This document shows positions 15,450 to 25,530 of a stretch of 64,000 nt of DNA, one piece after another. Each line of letters starts with the position of its first letter. The first letter of the stretch is position 1. The translations under genes were made by a program, and so were the position numbers. Under the pieces are notes generated by a model, which did no database searches, had not been told where the DNA came from, and saw only the letters and a program-made list of their open reading frames with translations. Origin of the DNA: Phycisphaerae bacterium (lineage in GTDB: Bacteria; Planctomycetota; Phycisphaerae; Phycisphaerales; Phycisphaeraceae); NCBI GenBank assembly GCA_030425705.1, contig JAUHZU010000001.1, forward strand, positions 607,607 to 671,606, given 5' to 3'.

Positions 15450-16622
15450 ATGGTGCGTTTTTCTACTAGAGCTGCCCTTGCAGGTGTCGCTGCCGCCGCG
15501 CTTTCCGTCGGCAGCGCCTCGGCCCAGAGTCTCGACCTCAACTACTTCTGGGAGTACTCCGAGTCGGGTGGTGTGGTGACCAATCACCTCAACTTCATCT
15601 CGACGAGCGACAGCTTCACCGCGCAGCTCTTTGCTGAAACCGTGGGAGCGAACAACTTCCTGAACGCGACCGTCGACCTGCTGCCCGGCGGCGGGGCAAA
15701 CGCCAGCTACTTCAACGGCGGCCCGGCGAACCCGATCCTGGTCGGCTCGGTCGACGGCACCGGCGTCGCCCGCATCGACTCGGTCGTGGATGCCACCTGG
15801 ATCAGCGACTGGCCGAACGACGTGTTCCCCGTGGGCACCCCGTCCGCGCCCATCGATGCCGGCCAGTTCTCCGTGGGCAATGCCGTCAACGGCCAGTACA
15901 CCATCCGCGTGAACAACGCGGTCGGCCCGGCCCTCGAAATCTCCGGCACGATCGTCAACGGCCGGTTCAGCCAGAGCTTTGCGGGAGACGCGAATCTGGA
16001 CGGTGATGTCGATATCTTTCAAGGCGATGGCCAGGGAGACGTCCAAATTGTTCTTGCCAACCTGGGTTCCAGTGGACCGGGTGTTGGCTTGCTCCAAGGT
16101 GACCTCAATGGCGATGGCGACGTCGATATTTTCCAAGGCGATGGGCAGGGTGACATTCAAGTTGTCCTTGCAAACCTCGGCAACTCCGCAAGTTCGACAC
16201 GTGGGACAGAGGCCCGTGCCACCTATGACACCACGACCGGTGATTTGACCTTCAGCATCATCGGCAGTTCTGTTGTGGCCATCGGGATCGAGTCGACCGG
16301 AAACGTGGACACCGGCGCAACGATCGGCCAGCTCACCACGCTGGGCGGCGTGCTCCCGCTGGATCCGGGCCAGGTCGATGAAAACACGATCGGCTACGTG
16401 GCACCGCTGCTCGGTCCTAACCTGTCTCCGTTCGATACTGGCGAGTTTGAAATCGGCACGGTGCTGGACACAGGACTCACTGCGAACGACATTGTGTTTT
16501 CCTACTCTCTGGTTGGGCAGGCCCCCGTCAACGTTGATGTCATTGTTGTGCCTGAGCCCGGTTCGCTTGCCTTGCTTGGTCTAGGTGCCTTGGCGTTGAT
16601 CCGCCGCCGCCGCGCTGCCTGA
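15450..16622 (+). CDS. PEP-CTERM protein with dockerin-like loops
   Basis: 390 residues. The start at 15450 (MVRFSTRAALAGVAAAALS) is chosen because AGGAGAGG lies about 8 bases before it. The signal peptide ends SASAQ. Residues about 27-170 form a beta-rich domain of unknown function. Two near-identical calcium loops follow (DANLDGDVDIFQGDGQGDVQ and DLNGDGDVDIFQGDGQGDIQ). Then comes a domain beginning ATYDTTTGDLTFSIIGSSVV that is almost duplicated by the next gene, and a PEP-CTERM tail (VPEPGSLALLGLGALALIRR). The second half looks like a fusion of this protein to a copy of its neighbour. Confidence 0.75.
   Translation: MVRFSTRAALAGVAAAALSVGSASAQSLDLNYFWEYSESGGVVTNHLNFISTSDSFTAQLFAETVGANNFLNATVDLLPGGGANASYFNGGPANPILVGSVDGTGVARIDSVVDATWISDWPNDVFPVGTPSAPIDAGQFSVGNAVNGQYTIRVNNAVGPALEISGTIVNGRFSQSFAGDANLDGDVDIFQGDGQGDVQIVLANLGSSGPGVGLLQGDLNGDGDVDIFQGDGQGDIQVVLANLGNSASSTRGTEARATYDTTTGDLTFSIIGSSVVAIGIESTGNVDTGATIGQLTTLGGVLPLDPGQVDENTIGYVAPLLGPNLSPFDTGEFEIGTVLDTGLTANDIVFSYSLVGQAPVNVDVIVVPEPGSLALLGLGALALIRRRRAA
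16272..16435 (+). repeat. 164-bp near-identical direct repeat, copy A
   Basis: It matches 16823-16986 except at two positions (16352 G vs A; 16364 T vs C). The offset is 551 bases and both copies are in the same reading frame of adjacent genes. Confidence 0.93.
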
Positions 16623-16693
16623 TCTATTCACAGACTACTTTTAGTATCCATGTCGACCACGATCGACCCAAACGTTTCTGAAATGAGCTAAAC

Positions 16694-17179
16694 ATGAAGA
16701 TTCAAGCCGTACTCACCGCCGTTATCTGCCTCGCCGTCACTTCCATGGCATCGGCTCAAGATGCGACTGCAACTTACGATTTCCAGACCGGCAACCTGGT
16801 TTTTGACATCACCGGAACCTCCGTTGTGGCCATCGGGATCGAGTCGACCGGAAACGTGGACACCGGCGCAACGATCGGCCAGCTCACCACGCTGGGCGGC
16901 GTACTCCCGCTGGACCCGGGCCAGGTCGATGAAAACACGATCGGCTACGTGGCACCGCTGCTCGGTCCTAACCTGTCTCCGTTCGACCCGGGCCAGTACA
17001 ACATCGGTGATGTGTTACCCGGTGGCCTCGGAGCGAATGACATTGTCTTCTCTTACTCGCTCGTTGGAGAAGCACCTGTAAACGTCGAGGTCGAGGTCAT
17101 AAACGTTCCCGAGCCCGGCTCGCTGGCCCTGCTCGGCCTCGGTGGCCTGGTGCTGGCCCGGCGTCGGCGTCGCGCCTGA
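16694..17179 (+). CDS. Short PEP-CTERM protein, paralogue of preceding C-terminal half
   Basis: 161 residues with a signal peptide ending SMASAQ. The mature domain starts ATYDFQTGNLVFDITGTSVV and is nearly identical to the C-terminal domain of the preceding gene over about 55 residues, ending with VPEPGSLALLGLGGLVLARRRRR (PEP-CTERM). The function is unknown. The ribosome site before the ATG is weak and no separate promoter was found, so it may be co-transcribed with the preceding gene. A clear terminator follows. Confidence 0.75.
   Translation: MKIQAVLTAVICLAVTSMASAQDATATYDFQTGNLVFDITGTSVVAIGIESTGNVDTGATIGQLTTLGGVLPLDPGQVDENTIGYVAPLLGPNLSPFDPGQYNIGDVLPGGLGANDIVFSYSLVGEAPVNVEVEVINVPEPGSLALLGLGGLVLARRRRRA
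16823..16986 (+). repeat. 164-bp near-identical direct repeat, copy B
   Basis: Partner of 16272-16435. Sequence outside this tract is much more diverged, which suggests recent duplication or gene conversion restricted to it. Confidence 0.93.
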
Positions 17180-17209
17180 TCCGGCGACGACTCTGCCTGA
17201 ACTTTTCTC

Positions 17210-17240
17210 AAAGCCCGGCCTTCTCGGCCGGGCTTTGTCT
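17210..17240 (+). terminator. Intrinsic terminator
   Basis: An 11-bp stem (17210-17220 with 17226-17236) continues into T-rich sequence. It ends the PEP-CTERM pair. Confidence 0.8.
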
Positions 17241-17296
17241 TGCGCGAGTTGGCCCGGCCGCGGCTGTCTTTCTCTGACTCGCCACATTCCCGCACG

Positions 17297-18328
17297 ATGC
17301 CCCGCACGCCGTACCACCCGCCGCCGCCCGACCTGGCCACGCTCGGAAGCCCGCCGTCCTGGCACAACCGCGCCGGCCGGGTGGACCGGTCGTGCTGCTT
17401 CACCCTGACCGCCGCCGAGCTCTGGCGGCGGATCCCCGACGACGTCTGGCGGTACACGACACCGCCGGCCCACGGCCGGGGGCGGGCGACACCGTCCTCC
17501 CGAAGCGTGGCCAAGCGCCCGGACCGTGTCGGCACCCTGGTCCTCACCGCCGAGCAGCTCTGGCTGATCCACCGCAACCAGCAGCCCGCGCCGCTGCGTG
17601 GCGACTTCCGGACCCCCAAGTCCAACGCCTTCAAGCCCGGCGAAGAGGCCACCCGCTGGTGGAACGCGGCCCGCGCGCAGGGGACCGCCGGGCCACGCCC
17701 GGGGGTGTCTGGTCCGCCGGGGGGCCCCGCCGCGTGTGACGCGGCGGCTAAAAAGACGCGCAAGGCAAACCCGCACGCCGGCCGGCCGGCCACGCCCACG
17801 CCGCTCGATCCCCCGGCCGTCAACCCCAACCGCGGCGCGGGCTTCTCGATGGGCCTGAAGATGCTCGGCCTTCCCGCCGACTGGTCCACCACCCTCACGG
17901 TCGAACGCTACGTCCAGCACGCGAAGCTCAGCCAACACTTCCTCGTCTGCCCCGTCTGCGCAGCCGCCGCGGCACAGGCGGGGGCGTCCCCCTCAGCCGC
18001 CGCGTCATACGCGGCGGGATCCCGCAGCCGGCAAGGCCCCGCCGGGCATGGCCCGGCGGCTAACCGGACCCCGCCGTCCCAAAGACCTTCCGGGGGGCTC
18101 CCGCCCGGCCGGGTGACGAAGCTCTACCTGCCGCTCTGCACGCCGCGCGAGTGGGAGGACGCCCAGCTCGTTCATCTCTGGATCGGGTCCCACCTGGCCC
18201 CCAACCGGCCGTACACCCGGCCGGTCCTGGAGCTGCTAGAGCGCTACGCCGAGCTCTTCCCCGGCCGACGCCTGCGTTGCCGGCAGTGCCTGGGCCTGCG
18301 CTACGGCGAGGTGAAGGGGTTGAAGTAG
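17297..18328 (+). CDS. Zinc-ribbon-like protein with repeat-derived insertions
   Basis: About 343 residues from the ATG at 17297. The ending FLVCPVC...VTKLYLPLC...RLRCRQCLGLRYGE resembles a common bacterial zinc-ribbon module (CPxC, a basic LYLP strand, CRxCxxLxY) of unknown function, sometimes found in phage-like or recombination-associated proteins. The two Cys pairs are split by an unusual Ala/Gly/Ser/Pro-rich insert of about 50 residues (around 225-275). A second such insert occupies about 130-175. Both inserts contain short DNA palindromes (17727-17747, 17997-18017, 18039-18059), so they look repeat-derived. The remaining sequence (AAELWRRIPDDVWRY, LVLTAEQLWLIHRN) is conserved-looking but unrecognised. 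Confidence 0.55.
   Translation: MPRTPYHPPPPDLATLGSPPSWHNRAGRVDRSCCFTLTAAELWRRIPDDVWRYTTPPAHGRGRATPSSRSVAKRPDRVGTLVLTAEQLWLIHRNQQPAPLRGDFRTPKSNAFKPGEEATRWWNAARAQGTAGPRPGVSGPPGGPAACDAAAKKTRKANPHAGRPATPTPLDPPAVNPNRGAGFSMGLKMLGLPADWSTTLTVERYVQHAKLSQHFLVCPVCAAAAAQAGASPSAAASYAAGSRSRQGPAGHGPAANRTPPSQRPSGGLPPGRVTKLYLPLCTPREWEDAQLVHLWIGSHLAPNRPYTRPVLELLERYAELFPGRRLRCRQCLGLRYGEVKGLK
17727..17747. repeat. 9-3-9 palindrome, copy 1
   Basis: CCGCCGCGT, GTG, ACGCGGCGG. It is flanked on the right by CTAA, lies inside the zinc-ribbon-like gene and is in frame. Confidence 0.8.
17997..18017. repeat. 9-3-9 palindrome, copy 2
   Basis: Same arms as copy 1 with loop CAT. The asymmetric flank (TCAG on the left) shows that this copy is inverted relative to copy 1. 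Confidence 0.8.
18039..18059. repeat. 9-3-9 palindrome, copy 3 (variant arms)
   Basis: CCGCCGGGC, ATG, GCCCGGCGG, followed by CTAA as in copy 1. The inner arm bases differ but pairing is kept, a compensatory pattern. Confidence 0.75.
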
Positions 18329-18407
18329 TCGGTTCGACCGGGCACGCCGCGTAAGCGCGGGCCGGGGCGGCTGGTAGGCAGGTCATGCGCCGACGCGTCG
18401 CGTCCGG

Positions 18408-21400
18408 TCAGGCCCGGGCCATGGCGGCGGCGCTCAGGGCGTCGAAGGTGTCGAGGATGTGGCCGGCGGTGCTCGTCCCCCCGAAGAGCGGGTTGGCGTC
18501 GTGGATGCCCTTGAAGGTGGAGAGGATGTATGCGCTGTCGCCGCGGTCCAGGCCGTAGAAGAGGAAGTAGGCCGCATCCAGTTCGGCCATGAGCTGCGCG
18601 CGTTCGCGTTCGTTCCACTTGTTGAGCTTGCCGTCGTACTCCTTGAAGCTGCCGGACGTGAAGCCGCACGCCTCGGCCAGCGGCAGCATGTCCTCGGCCG
18701 TACACGTCATCTTGAGCACCCGCTCACTGATCCATGTTTCCAGCGTCTGATTGCGTTTCCACGGGCACGGCTCGTCGTAGCGGTCGGGGGACAGCGTAGG
18801 TATCTGTTCGAGGATGAAGAAGTTAAGGTGGACGTTGCTGATCTTCTGCCTGGCGACATAGTCGTAGGCGTAGCTGTTGAGGTTCGCGAGCAGGCAGGTC
18901 TCACGAATCGCTTGATAACCCGTCAACACAATCGGGGCGGAGTTGACGACGCCACAATACGGTAACGCCGCCGCGATCATCGTGCGTTGGTTCGTTGGGC
19001 TCGTTACGTCCTTGTACGCGAGAAAATGACTCGCTGCCGACTCGGTTGCATCCTCCACCTCAAGCCGGTTGACCCAAAACCTAGGGCTAACGAGGTGTTC
19101 TGGGCTCTGGTGGTTCGCTTCGGTCGTCCGTTCGGTCTGGCCTTGGCGGACCCAGTTCGCTCCGGCTGTCACGACATCCGCCGCGCGGTGGTCGAACATT
19201 TGGACCATCTTCGCTTCGTAGACCGGCAGGTAGGTCTGCTTGCGTTTGACCCACCGGTTGCCGTCGAGCTTGAAGCCCTCGGCCTTTAGTGTTGGCGCTT
19301 CACGGAACAGTTCGGCGTCGTTGGTCTGATCGAACATCCGCTTGAACGTCACACCCCACGGGTTGCCGGTCTTCTTGCGGCCGTGGTCGATCAGGACGGG
19401 GACGCGGCGGTAGATGGCTTTGGTGATCTCGGCGTCCCGGCGGGTGCGGAAGATCGGGCAGGTGCGGGTGTTGGGGTTGAGCAGCTTGATGTCGTCGCCG
19501 GTGAGTTTCACGTGGCGTTTAGGGTCTTCGATCTCATCGACGCTGTGGGCGAAGAAGATGAAGTCGGCTTCTTCGGCATGCGTTTCACGGCCGCCGATGT
19601 TGAGGATCGAGAACTTGAACGAGGCGTGGACCTCCGGGAAGAAGACCTTTTTGTTCTCGAAGTCGTACAGCCGGATGAGCCGGTCGTTTTCGGCGACTTC
19701 GGCGAAGAAGTCTTTGGTCGTCTTGTCGGAGGCGATGCCCGAGGGCACGAGCAGGCCGACCCGGCCGGCGGGCGCGACCAGTTGTGTGGCGAGTTCGGCG
19801 AAGACGGCGTAGGTGTTGATGTCGCCTTTGCCGGTCAAGGGGTACTGTTTGGACTTGCGGCAGTAGTCGAGCAGGTCCTGCGCGGCCTGGAGCGCTTCCT
19901 GGTAGCGCTCGTAGAGGGCGGGGTCGTCGGACTCGAGCTTGGCGACGAGCTTGCGGCGCTTGGCGGCGTTGGAGGCGGTGGCGATCTCGGGCGCGGGCAG
20001 GGAGAAGAACTCGCGCTCCTGCAGCTTGATCCGCTCCCACGGCGGGTTACCGATGACGCAATCAAACCCCGGCGTGTCGCGGTCGAAGACTTCGGGGAAG
20101 CGTTCCTTCCAGTCGAAACCGTGCTCAGCGGCCTCGGGGTCGTGGACCAGGGAGTTGCCCAGGACGATGTTGTGGCTCAGCGTCGCGAGGGTCTGGGTTT
20201 TGTCGGCGGACTGGATCCACAGGGCGAGCTGGCTGATCTCGACGGCCTCGGGGGAGAGGTCCACGCCGTAGAGGTTGTCGTTGAGGATGAAGGTGGGGAC
20301 CTGGGCGTGGAGGTCTTGGGCGCCCTCGATCGAGAGCGCGATGAGCTGGTCGATGACCTCGCCGTAGCGCAGGGCCATGGCCTGGTAGGCCTGGAAGAGG
20401 AACGCGCCCGAGCCGCAGGCGGGGTCGACGATCTTGAGGTTGCGGAGGATGTCGAAGCAGCCCTGCCAGAAGCCGGGCGTGGCGTGGTCCGGGTCGTTCA
20501 GGTCTTCGGCCAGCTTCGCGAAGCGTTCGTCGATGAGCTCGTCGACGGTGTAGCGGACGATGCGCTCGGTGAGGACGGCGGGGGTGTAGTAGGTGCCGAG
20601 CTGCTTGCGCTTGGCGGACTGTGGCATCTCGGCGTACTGGCGTGCCTTCTGGGTGTCGCCGCCGAAGAGGCCGGTTTCTTTGAGTTTTTCGATCTCGGTG
20701 ATGGAGCGTTCGAAGAGGTGGCCGAGGACGTCGAGGTTGACTTCCTGGCCGAAGTCGTATTCGCCGATGGTGCGGAAGCAGGTGGTGAAGGGCCCGTCGT
20801 CGAGGTCGAGGTCGTCGACGGGGTGCGTGGCGAAGAGCCCGCCGTTGTATTGCGGGATGCCGTGGTTCGGGCTGCCGGCGTCGACGAATCGGAAGAGGGC
20901 CTTGTAGTTCTGCCAGCGGGGGTTGGTGACGGCGGAGAAGCCGGGGACCTCGTCGTGGGCGGTGCGGAGGGTGTTGTCGGGGAGGAGCTGGCGGTCTTCG
21001 CAGAAGGCGATGAAGATGATGCGGTCGAAGAGGCGTTGGGCCATCTCGATGGCCATGTCGAGGGGCTGGCCGTGGTCGGCCATGAGGTGTGCGATGAGCT
21101 GGGTGCGTTGCTGGGAGTAGTAGGCGTAGAGCTCGTCGCCGACTTCGCGTTGTCGGTCGTTGGTCTGTTTGATGAGGGAGAGGATGCGCGGGTCCTGGCC
21201 GGCGGTTTTCTCGATGAGCCCTTTGCGGTGGAAGAGGGCGTAGAACTTTCGGAACTCGTCGAAGCGTCGGAGCTGCTGGAGGGTGAAGTGCTCGTAGCGT
21301 GCGGGGGTGGCGGTGCGGTCGTAGAGGCGGAAGGAGACGAAGTTTGAGACGATGCCCCATCGGCAGTCGGCGGGGAGGGCGTAGAGGTAGTCCCAGCACT

Positions 21401-21875
21401 GTGCGACGGCGTTTCGGCCGTTGGACCGGGCGCGGTCGAGGTGGACGTTGGCGCCCTTGAGCTCGACGACGGCGAGGGGGGTCTTGTCCTGGCCCTGGCG
21501 GAAGTGGCCGAGGGCGGCGTCGGCGGAACCGGTGCCGGGGACGTGGAACTCTTGTTCGAGGTGGTGGACGCCGTCGGGGGTGGGGTTGTTGACGGGGGCG
21601 TAGCCGAGGATTTTTCCGAAGATGTCTTCGCAGAAGGGGCCCTGGAGCTGGGTTTCGTGGGTGTCTTGTGCGAGTTGGCCGGAGGACTCGAGGTCGGCCC
21701 ACCGGAGGAGGATGGGGTGGGCGGCTTTGGCGGCTTCCTCGAGCTGCTCGTCTTGGCCGGCCTTGTCGAGGAGGCGTGGGAGGATGAGGGGCTCGGTGTT
21801 TTTCTGGCGGAGCGCGAGGGGGTTGTCGTCGTCGAAGAGCTTGTCGTGCGTGTGGGTTGGGTTGGGCCTGGGCAT
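18408..21875 (-). CDS. Type IIG-like restriction-modification protein
   Basis: 1155 residues. An N-terminal region contains a PD-(D/E)xK-like nuclease signature (DAALGHF...PLAVVELKGAN, residues about 115-142). A helical linker follows, then an amino-methyltransferase core with motif I DPACGSGAFLFQ near residue 484 (SAM binding), QLGTYYTPAVLTERIV just before it, and the catalytic motif IV NPPW near residue 609. The C-terminal part (GVTFKRMFDQTNDAELF, GYQAIRETCLLANLNS, ISNVHLNFFILEQIPTL) resembles the target-recognition region of Eco57I/MmeI-like enzymes. This architecture methylates adenine on one strand and cuts DNA at a distance with one polypeptide. No separate specificity or helicase gene adjoins. 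The start ATG lacks a strong ribosome site. Confidence 0.85.
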   Translation of the reverse strand: MPRPNPTHTHDKLFDDDNPLALRQKNTEPLILPRLLDKAGQDEQLEEAAKAAHPILLRWADLESSGQLAQDTHETQLQGPFCEDIFGKILGYAPVNNPTPDGVHHLEQEFHVPGTGSADAALGHFRQGQDKTPLAVVELKGANVHLDRARSNGRNAVAQCWDYLYALPADCRWGIVSNFVSFRLYDRTATPARYEHFTLQQLRRFDEFRKFYALFHRKGLIEKTAGQDPRILSLIKQTNDRQREVGDELYAYYSQQRTQLIAHLMADHGQPLDMAIEMAQRLFDRIIFIAFCEDRQLLPDNTLRTAHDEVPGFSAVTNPRWQNYKALFRFVDAGSPNHGIPQYNGGLFATHPVDDLDLDDGPFTTCFRTIGEYDFGQEVNLDVLGHLFERSITEIEKLKETGLFGGDTQKARQYAEMPQSAKRKQLGTYYTPAVLTERIVRYTVDELIDERFAKLAEDLNDPDHATPGFWQGCFDILRNLKIVDPACGSGAFLFQAYQAMALRYGEVIDQLIALSIEGAQDLHAQVPTFILNDNLYGVDLSPEAVEISQLALWIQSADKTQTLATLSHNIVLGNSLVHDPEAAEHGFDWKERFPEVFDRDTPGFDCVIGNPPWERIKLQEREFFSLPAPEIATASNAAKRRKLVAKLESDDPALYERYQEALQAAQDLLDYCRKSKQYPLTGKGDINTYAVFAELATQLVAPAGRVGLLVPSGIASDKTTKDFFAEVAENDRLIRLYDFENKKVFFPEVHASFKFSILNIGGRETHAEEADFIFFAHSVDEIEDPKRHVKLTGDDIKLLNPNTRTCPIFRTRRDAEITKAIYRRVPVLIDHGRKKTGNPWGVTFKRMFDQTNDAELFREAPTLKAEGFKLDGNRWVKRKQTYLPVYEAKMVQMFDHRAADVVTAGANWVRQGQTERTTEANHQSPEHLVSPRFWVNRLEVEDATESAASHFLAYKDVTSPTNQRTMIAAALPYCGVVNSAPIVLTGYQAIRETCLLANLNSYAYDYVARQKISNVHLNFFILEQIPTLSPDRYDEPCPWKRNQTLETWISERVLKMTCTAEDMLPLAEACGFTSGSFKEYDGKLNKWNERERAQLMAELDAAYFLFYGLDRGDSAYILSTFKGIHDANPLFGGTSTAGHILDTFDALSAAAMARA

Positions 21876-21992
21876 GAGACGGGCAGTGTAGCGGAGCGTG
21901 GCGGTGGGGTGTTGCGGTGTTGCGTGGCGGGGGCGTGTGTCAGGCCCGGCTTCGATGGGGGGCTTGTGGCGTCGGTATCGGGAGCGCGCACG

Positions 21993-22029
21993 AAAAAGCC
22001 CGCCTTGCGATGTCTCGCTTGGCGGGCTT
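21993..22029 (-). terminator. Terminator of the 16S rRNA transcript
   Basis: On the minus strand, AAGCCCGCC (22029-22021), a loop, then GGCGGGCTT followed by T residues (to 21993). It lies about 210 bases downstream of the 16S 3' end, with no 23S or tRNA before it. Confidence 0.85.
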
Positions 22030-22048
22030 GTCTGTTGATCCTAGTGCG

Positions 22049-22073
22049 GATCTCAGACAAGTGAACAGTTGGT
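22049..22073 (-). promoter_or_regulatory. 3' half of the pre-16S processing stem
   Basis: In the trailer. GACAAGTGAACAGTTGGT (22056-22073, plus strand) is perfectly complementary in inverted orientation to 24063-24080 in the leader. Five more pairs (22049-22053 with 24083-24087) follow a 2-nt internal loop. Confidence 0.85.
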
Positions 22074-22233
22074 GTTTTGGCGGCACGTTGCCGTGCCGTT
22101 GTCCGCGGTGCCTTTCGGCGTTGCGGGCGAGGTTGCGTTGACTTGACCGGTGCGGATCGCTCCGCTGTGGGGTTGTTTGGCTCCGGGGTATTCCGGTTGA
22201 CCGTTGTTTCCACGTTTCCGGTTCTAAGGTATC

Positions 22234-23749
<1,516 letters not shown>

Positions 23750-24062
23750 GTTTATTGACATTGCGCACCTGCAAGCAGGACACGCGGTGTCTTCTCGTAA
23801 GAGATTGCCTGTATACCAACCTGCCCGAGGGCAGGTTGGCGGTCTCGACGATGTCGGTGACATCGCCGGCCTGCCGAGCGGCTAGACTACGGCAGGACTT
23901 AGGGGGTTGGAAAATTCGTCCTTGCCAGGAGGAGGTGAGGCCCCCTGACAAGCTTACTTGGACGTGATCCATGGCGTCGCCTGTGAAGACACGACGCCGG
24001 GATTTTTACCGCACGGCCGACCAGTAGCTGGCCGGGGGCATGCGGTCACATCCTCGCAACAT

Positions 24063-24087
24063 ACCAACTGTTCACTTGTCAAAGATC
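24063..24087 (-). promoter_or_regulatory. 5' half of the pre-16S processing stem
   Basis: Leader partner of 22049-22073. The resulting 18-bp plus 5-bp helix brackets the whole 16S gene, as expected for an RNase III cleavage substrate. Confidence 0.85.
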
Positions 24088-24158
24088 GGCAAGCACTCGT
24101 CAGGAACCGGCCTGTGCCGGCCCCGTGGTCACCCGCCTGTCGGCGAGTCGAGCGGAGC

Positions 24159-24186
24159 ATGTTAGTGTTCTGCAACCGGCTGTCAA
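24159..24186 (-). promoter_or_regulatory. 16S rRNA promoter P2
   Basis: On the minus strand TTGACA (24186-24181), a 16-base spacer, TAACAT (24164-24159). The -35 box lies in a small GC palindrome. The 23750-24429 gap otherwise holds the leader and no gene. Confidence 0.7.
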
Positions 24187-24270
24187 GCCGGTCTGCTGAC
24201 GTGTGGAAAAGTCGTGAGACCCTCACACGCCACCCGAAGGGCCAGGGCTGTTCGCCCGACTGGGTCGAGT

Positions 24271-24299
24271 ATTAGAGCACAGGCGATCCCTGATGTCAA
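24271..24299 (-). promoter_or_regulatory. 16S rRNA promoter P1
   Basis: On the minus strand TTGACA (24299-24294), a 17-base spacer, TCTAAT (24276-24271). It is nearly consensus and in tandem with P2. Confidence 0.75.
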
Positions 24300-24429
24300 C
24301 TCGGCAAACCGGCTTTTTCCCGGCCCTAGGCCGGGTCGGCAGCTCCATGCGGAAACCGCCGATCGGCCGCGATTCCGGGATATAGTGGCCCGTCCAGACT
24401 TCCTCCCGCACCGCAAGGATCGGACCGCT

Positions 24430-24858
24430 ATGCCTGTACCCCGCCGATGTGCTGCTGCCGCTGTTTTGTTGCTCTGCCTTGCCGTGTCGGCCGGCCTGAC
24501 CGGCTGCGACAGGGGGAGCGGGGGGCAGGCTGCCGCAGACCCGGCGGAGCAATACGAGCACGTCTACACCGTCAGGGCACAGGTGACCCAGGTGCCCGAT
24601 GGCTCGCCGGGCGGGCAGTTCCTCGCCCGGCACGAGGCGATCCCGGACTACGTCGCCGCCAACGGGTCGGTCGGCATGCATTCCATGGTGATGCCGTTCA
24701 CCATCGTCGACCCCGCGGTGCTGGAGGGGGTCGCCGTGGGTGACCTCGTCGAGATCACTTTTGGCGAGACGCACCGCCCGCGGGTCAGCCAGGGGGTCAT
24801 CGCGATCACGAAGCTGCCCGCGGACACCGAACTCGACTTCGGGGATCGGGGCGAGTAG
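24430..24858 (+). CDS. CusF-like copper-binding lipoprotein
   Basis: 142 residues from the ATG at 24430, with AAGGA just upstream. The signal peptide ends with lipobox LTGC. The mature domain is a small OB-like barrel: EHVYTVRAQVTQVPDG, then FLARHEAIPDYVAANGSVGMHSMVMPFTIVDP, then VGDLVEITFG and a tail IAITKLPADTELDFG. It matches the CusF-type family (PF11604), in which His and Met residues (here HEAIPDY and GMHSMVMPF) bind Cu(I)/Ag(I) in the periplasm. No copper exporter lies next to it. It may also act as a chaperone for SCO-like proteins, which share the HEAIPDY context. Confidence 0.75.
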   Translation: MPVPRRCAAAAVLLLCLAVSAGLTGCDRGSGGQAAADPAEQYEHVYTVRAQVTQVPDGSPGGQFLARHEAIPDYVAANGSVGMHSMVMPFTIVDPAVLEGVAVGDLVEITFGETHRPRVSQGVIAITKLPADTELDFGDRGE

Positions 24859-24894
24859 GCACGGCCGGGTTGTGCTTGCGGTCTGCGCCGTGCT

Positions 24895-25413
24895 TCACCG
24901 TTCAAACGTCAGCAGCATGTGCCGCTCGTCATAAGACATGCCATCGATGCGCAACGCGTCCGGCTCGGTCCCCCACACGACAAAACCGAGTGATTCATAA
25001 AGCCGCTGCGCCCCCGGTGCCGAGGTGCTGACGCTCAGTGCCAGCCGCACCAGGCCGTCCATCCCCGATGCGTGCCTGATGGCCGTTGAGACGAGCCGGC
25101 GGGCGATGCCTTTCCGGCGGAACGCCGGATCGACATACATCCCCCAGAGTACGGCCCCGTGGGCCTGCTTCTTGCGGGTTTCGCGTCGGAAGCCCAGTGC
25201 GCCGACCAGCCGACCTGCGGCGTCGTCGATCGCGCCGAACGTCACACTCTGAGGGTAGTCTGCAAGCCGCTGCCGCATGCGCACCGGGTCGGACCCCCGG
25301 TCGTCCGACGGGTCTGAGCCGAACGAGCCGGGCGCGTCGTGGAGCATGGCCTTGCGCAGCGTGATGTAGGCGTCGGTGTCGTCCGGGGTGAGGTGGCGGA
25401 TGGTGATCGGCAT
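24895..25413 (-). CDS. GNAT-family N-acetyltransferase
   Basis: 172 residues, opening MPITIRHLTPDDTDAYITLRKAML. The acetyl-CoA binding motif A is visible in LWGMYVDPAFRRKGIARRLVSTAIRHA (R/Q-x-x-G-x-G/A), followed by motif B-like VRLALSVSTSAPGAQRLYESLGFVVWGTEPDAL. Family members acetylate amines of small molecules or proteins; the substrate cannot be predicted. It is transcribed divergently from the sulfatase gene at 25531, sharing about 117 bases of upstream DNA. Confidence 0.87.
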   Translation of the reverse strand: MPITIRHLTPDDTDAYITLRKAMLHDAPGSFGSDPSDDRGSDPVRMRQRLADYPQSVTFGAIDDAAGRLVGALGFRRETRKKQAHGAVLWGMYVDPAFRRKGIARRLVSTAIRHASGMDGLVRLALSVSTSAPGAQRLYESLGFVVWGTEPDALRIDGMSYDERHMLLTFER

Positions 25414-25530
25414 GGCCGGATTCTAGCGGCGCGGCAACGGGCAAACGCTGCTGAATCCCCAGAACCTGCAGCGTCTCGTGGACGGCGTAGACTAGGGTTG
25501 CCGGCATGCCGTCGGCCCGGAGCCAAGCCC

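Noticed and set aside
18329..18407. Terminator between the zinc-ribbon-like gene and the restriction-methylase
   Set aside because: Short GC palindromes only; no stem with a T run on either strand.
19383..21347. 654-codon plus-strand frame opposite the restriction-methylase
   Set aside because: A Val/Gly/Glu-rich shadow; methylase motifs are clear on the minus strand.
24079..24084. Third 16S promoter at TTGACA inside the leader stem
   Set aside because: No -10 box at suitable spacing; the sequence is explained by the processing stem.
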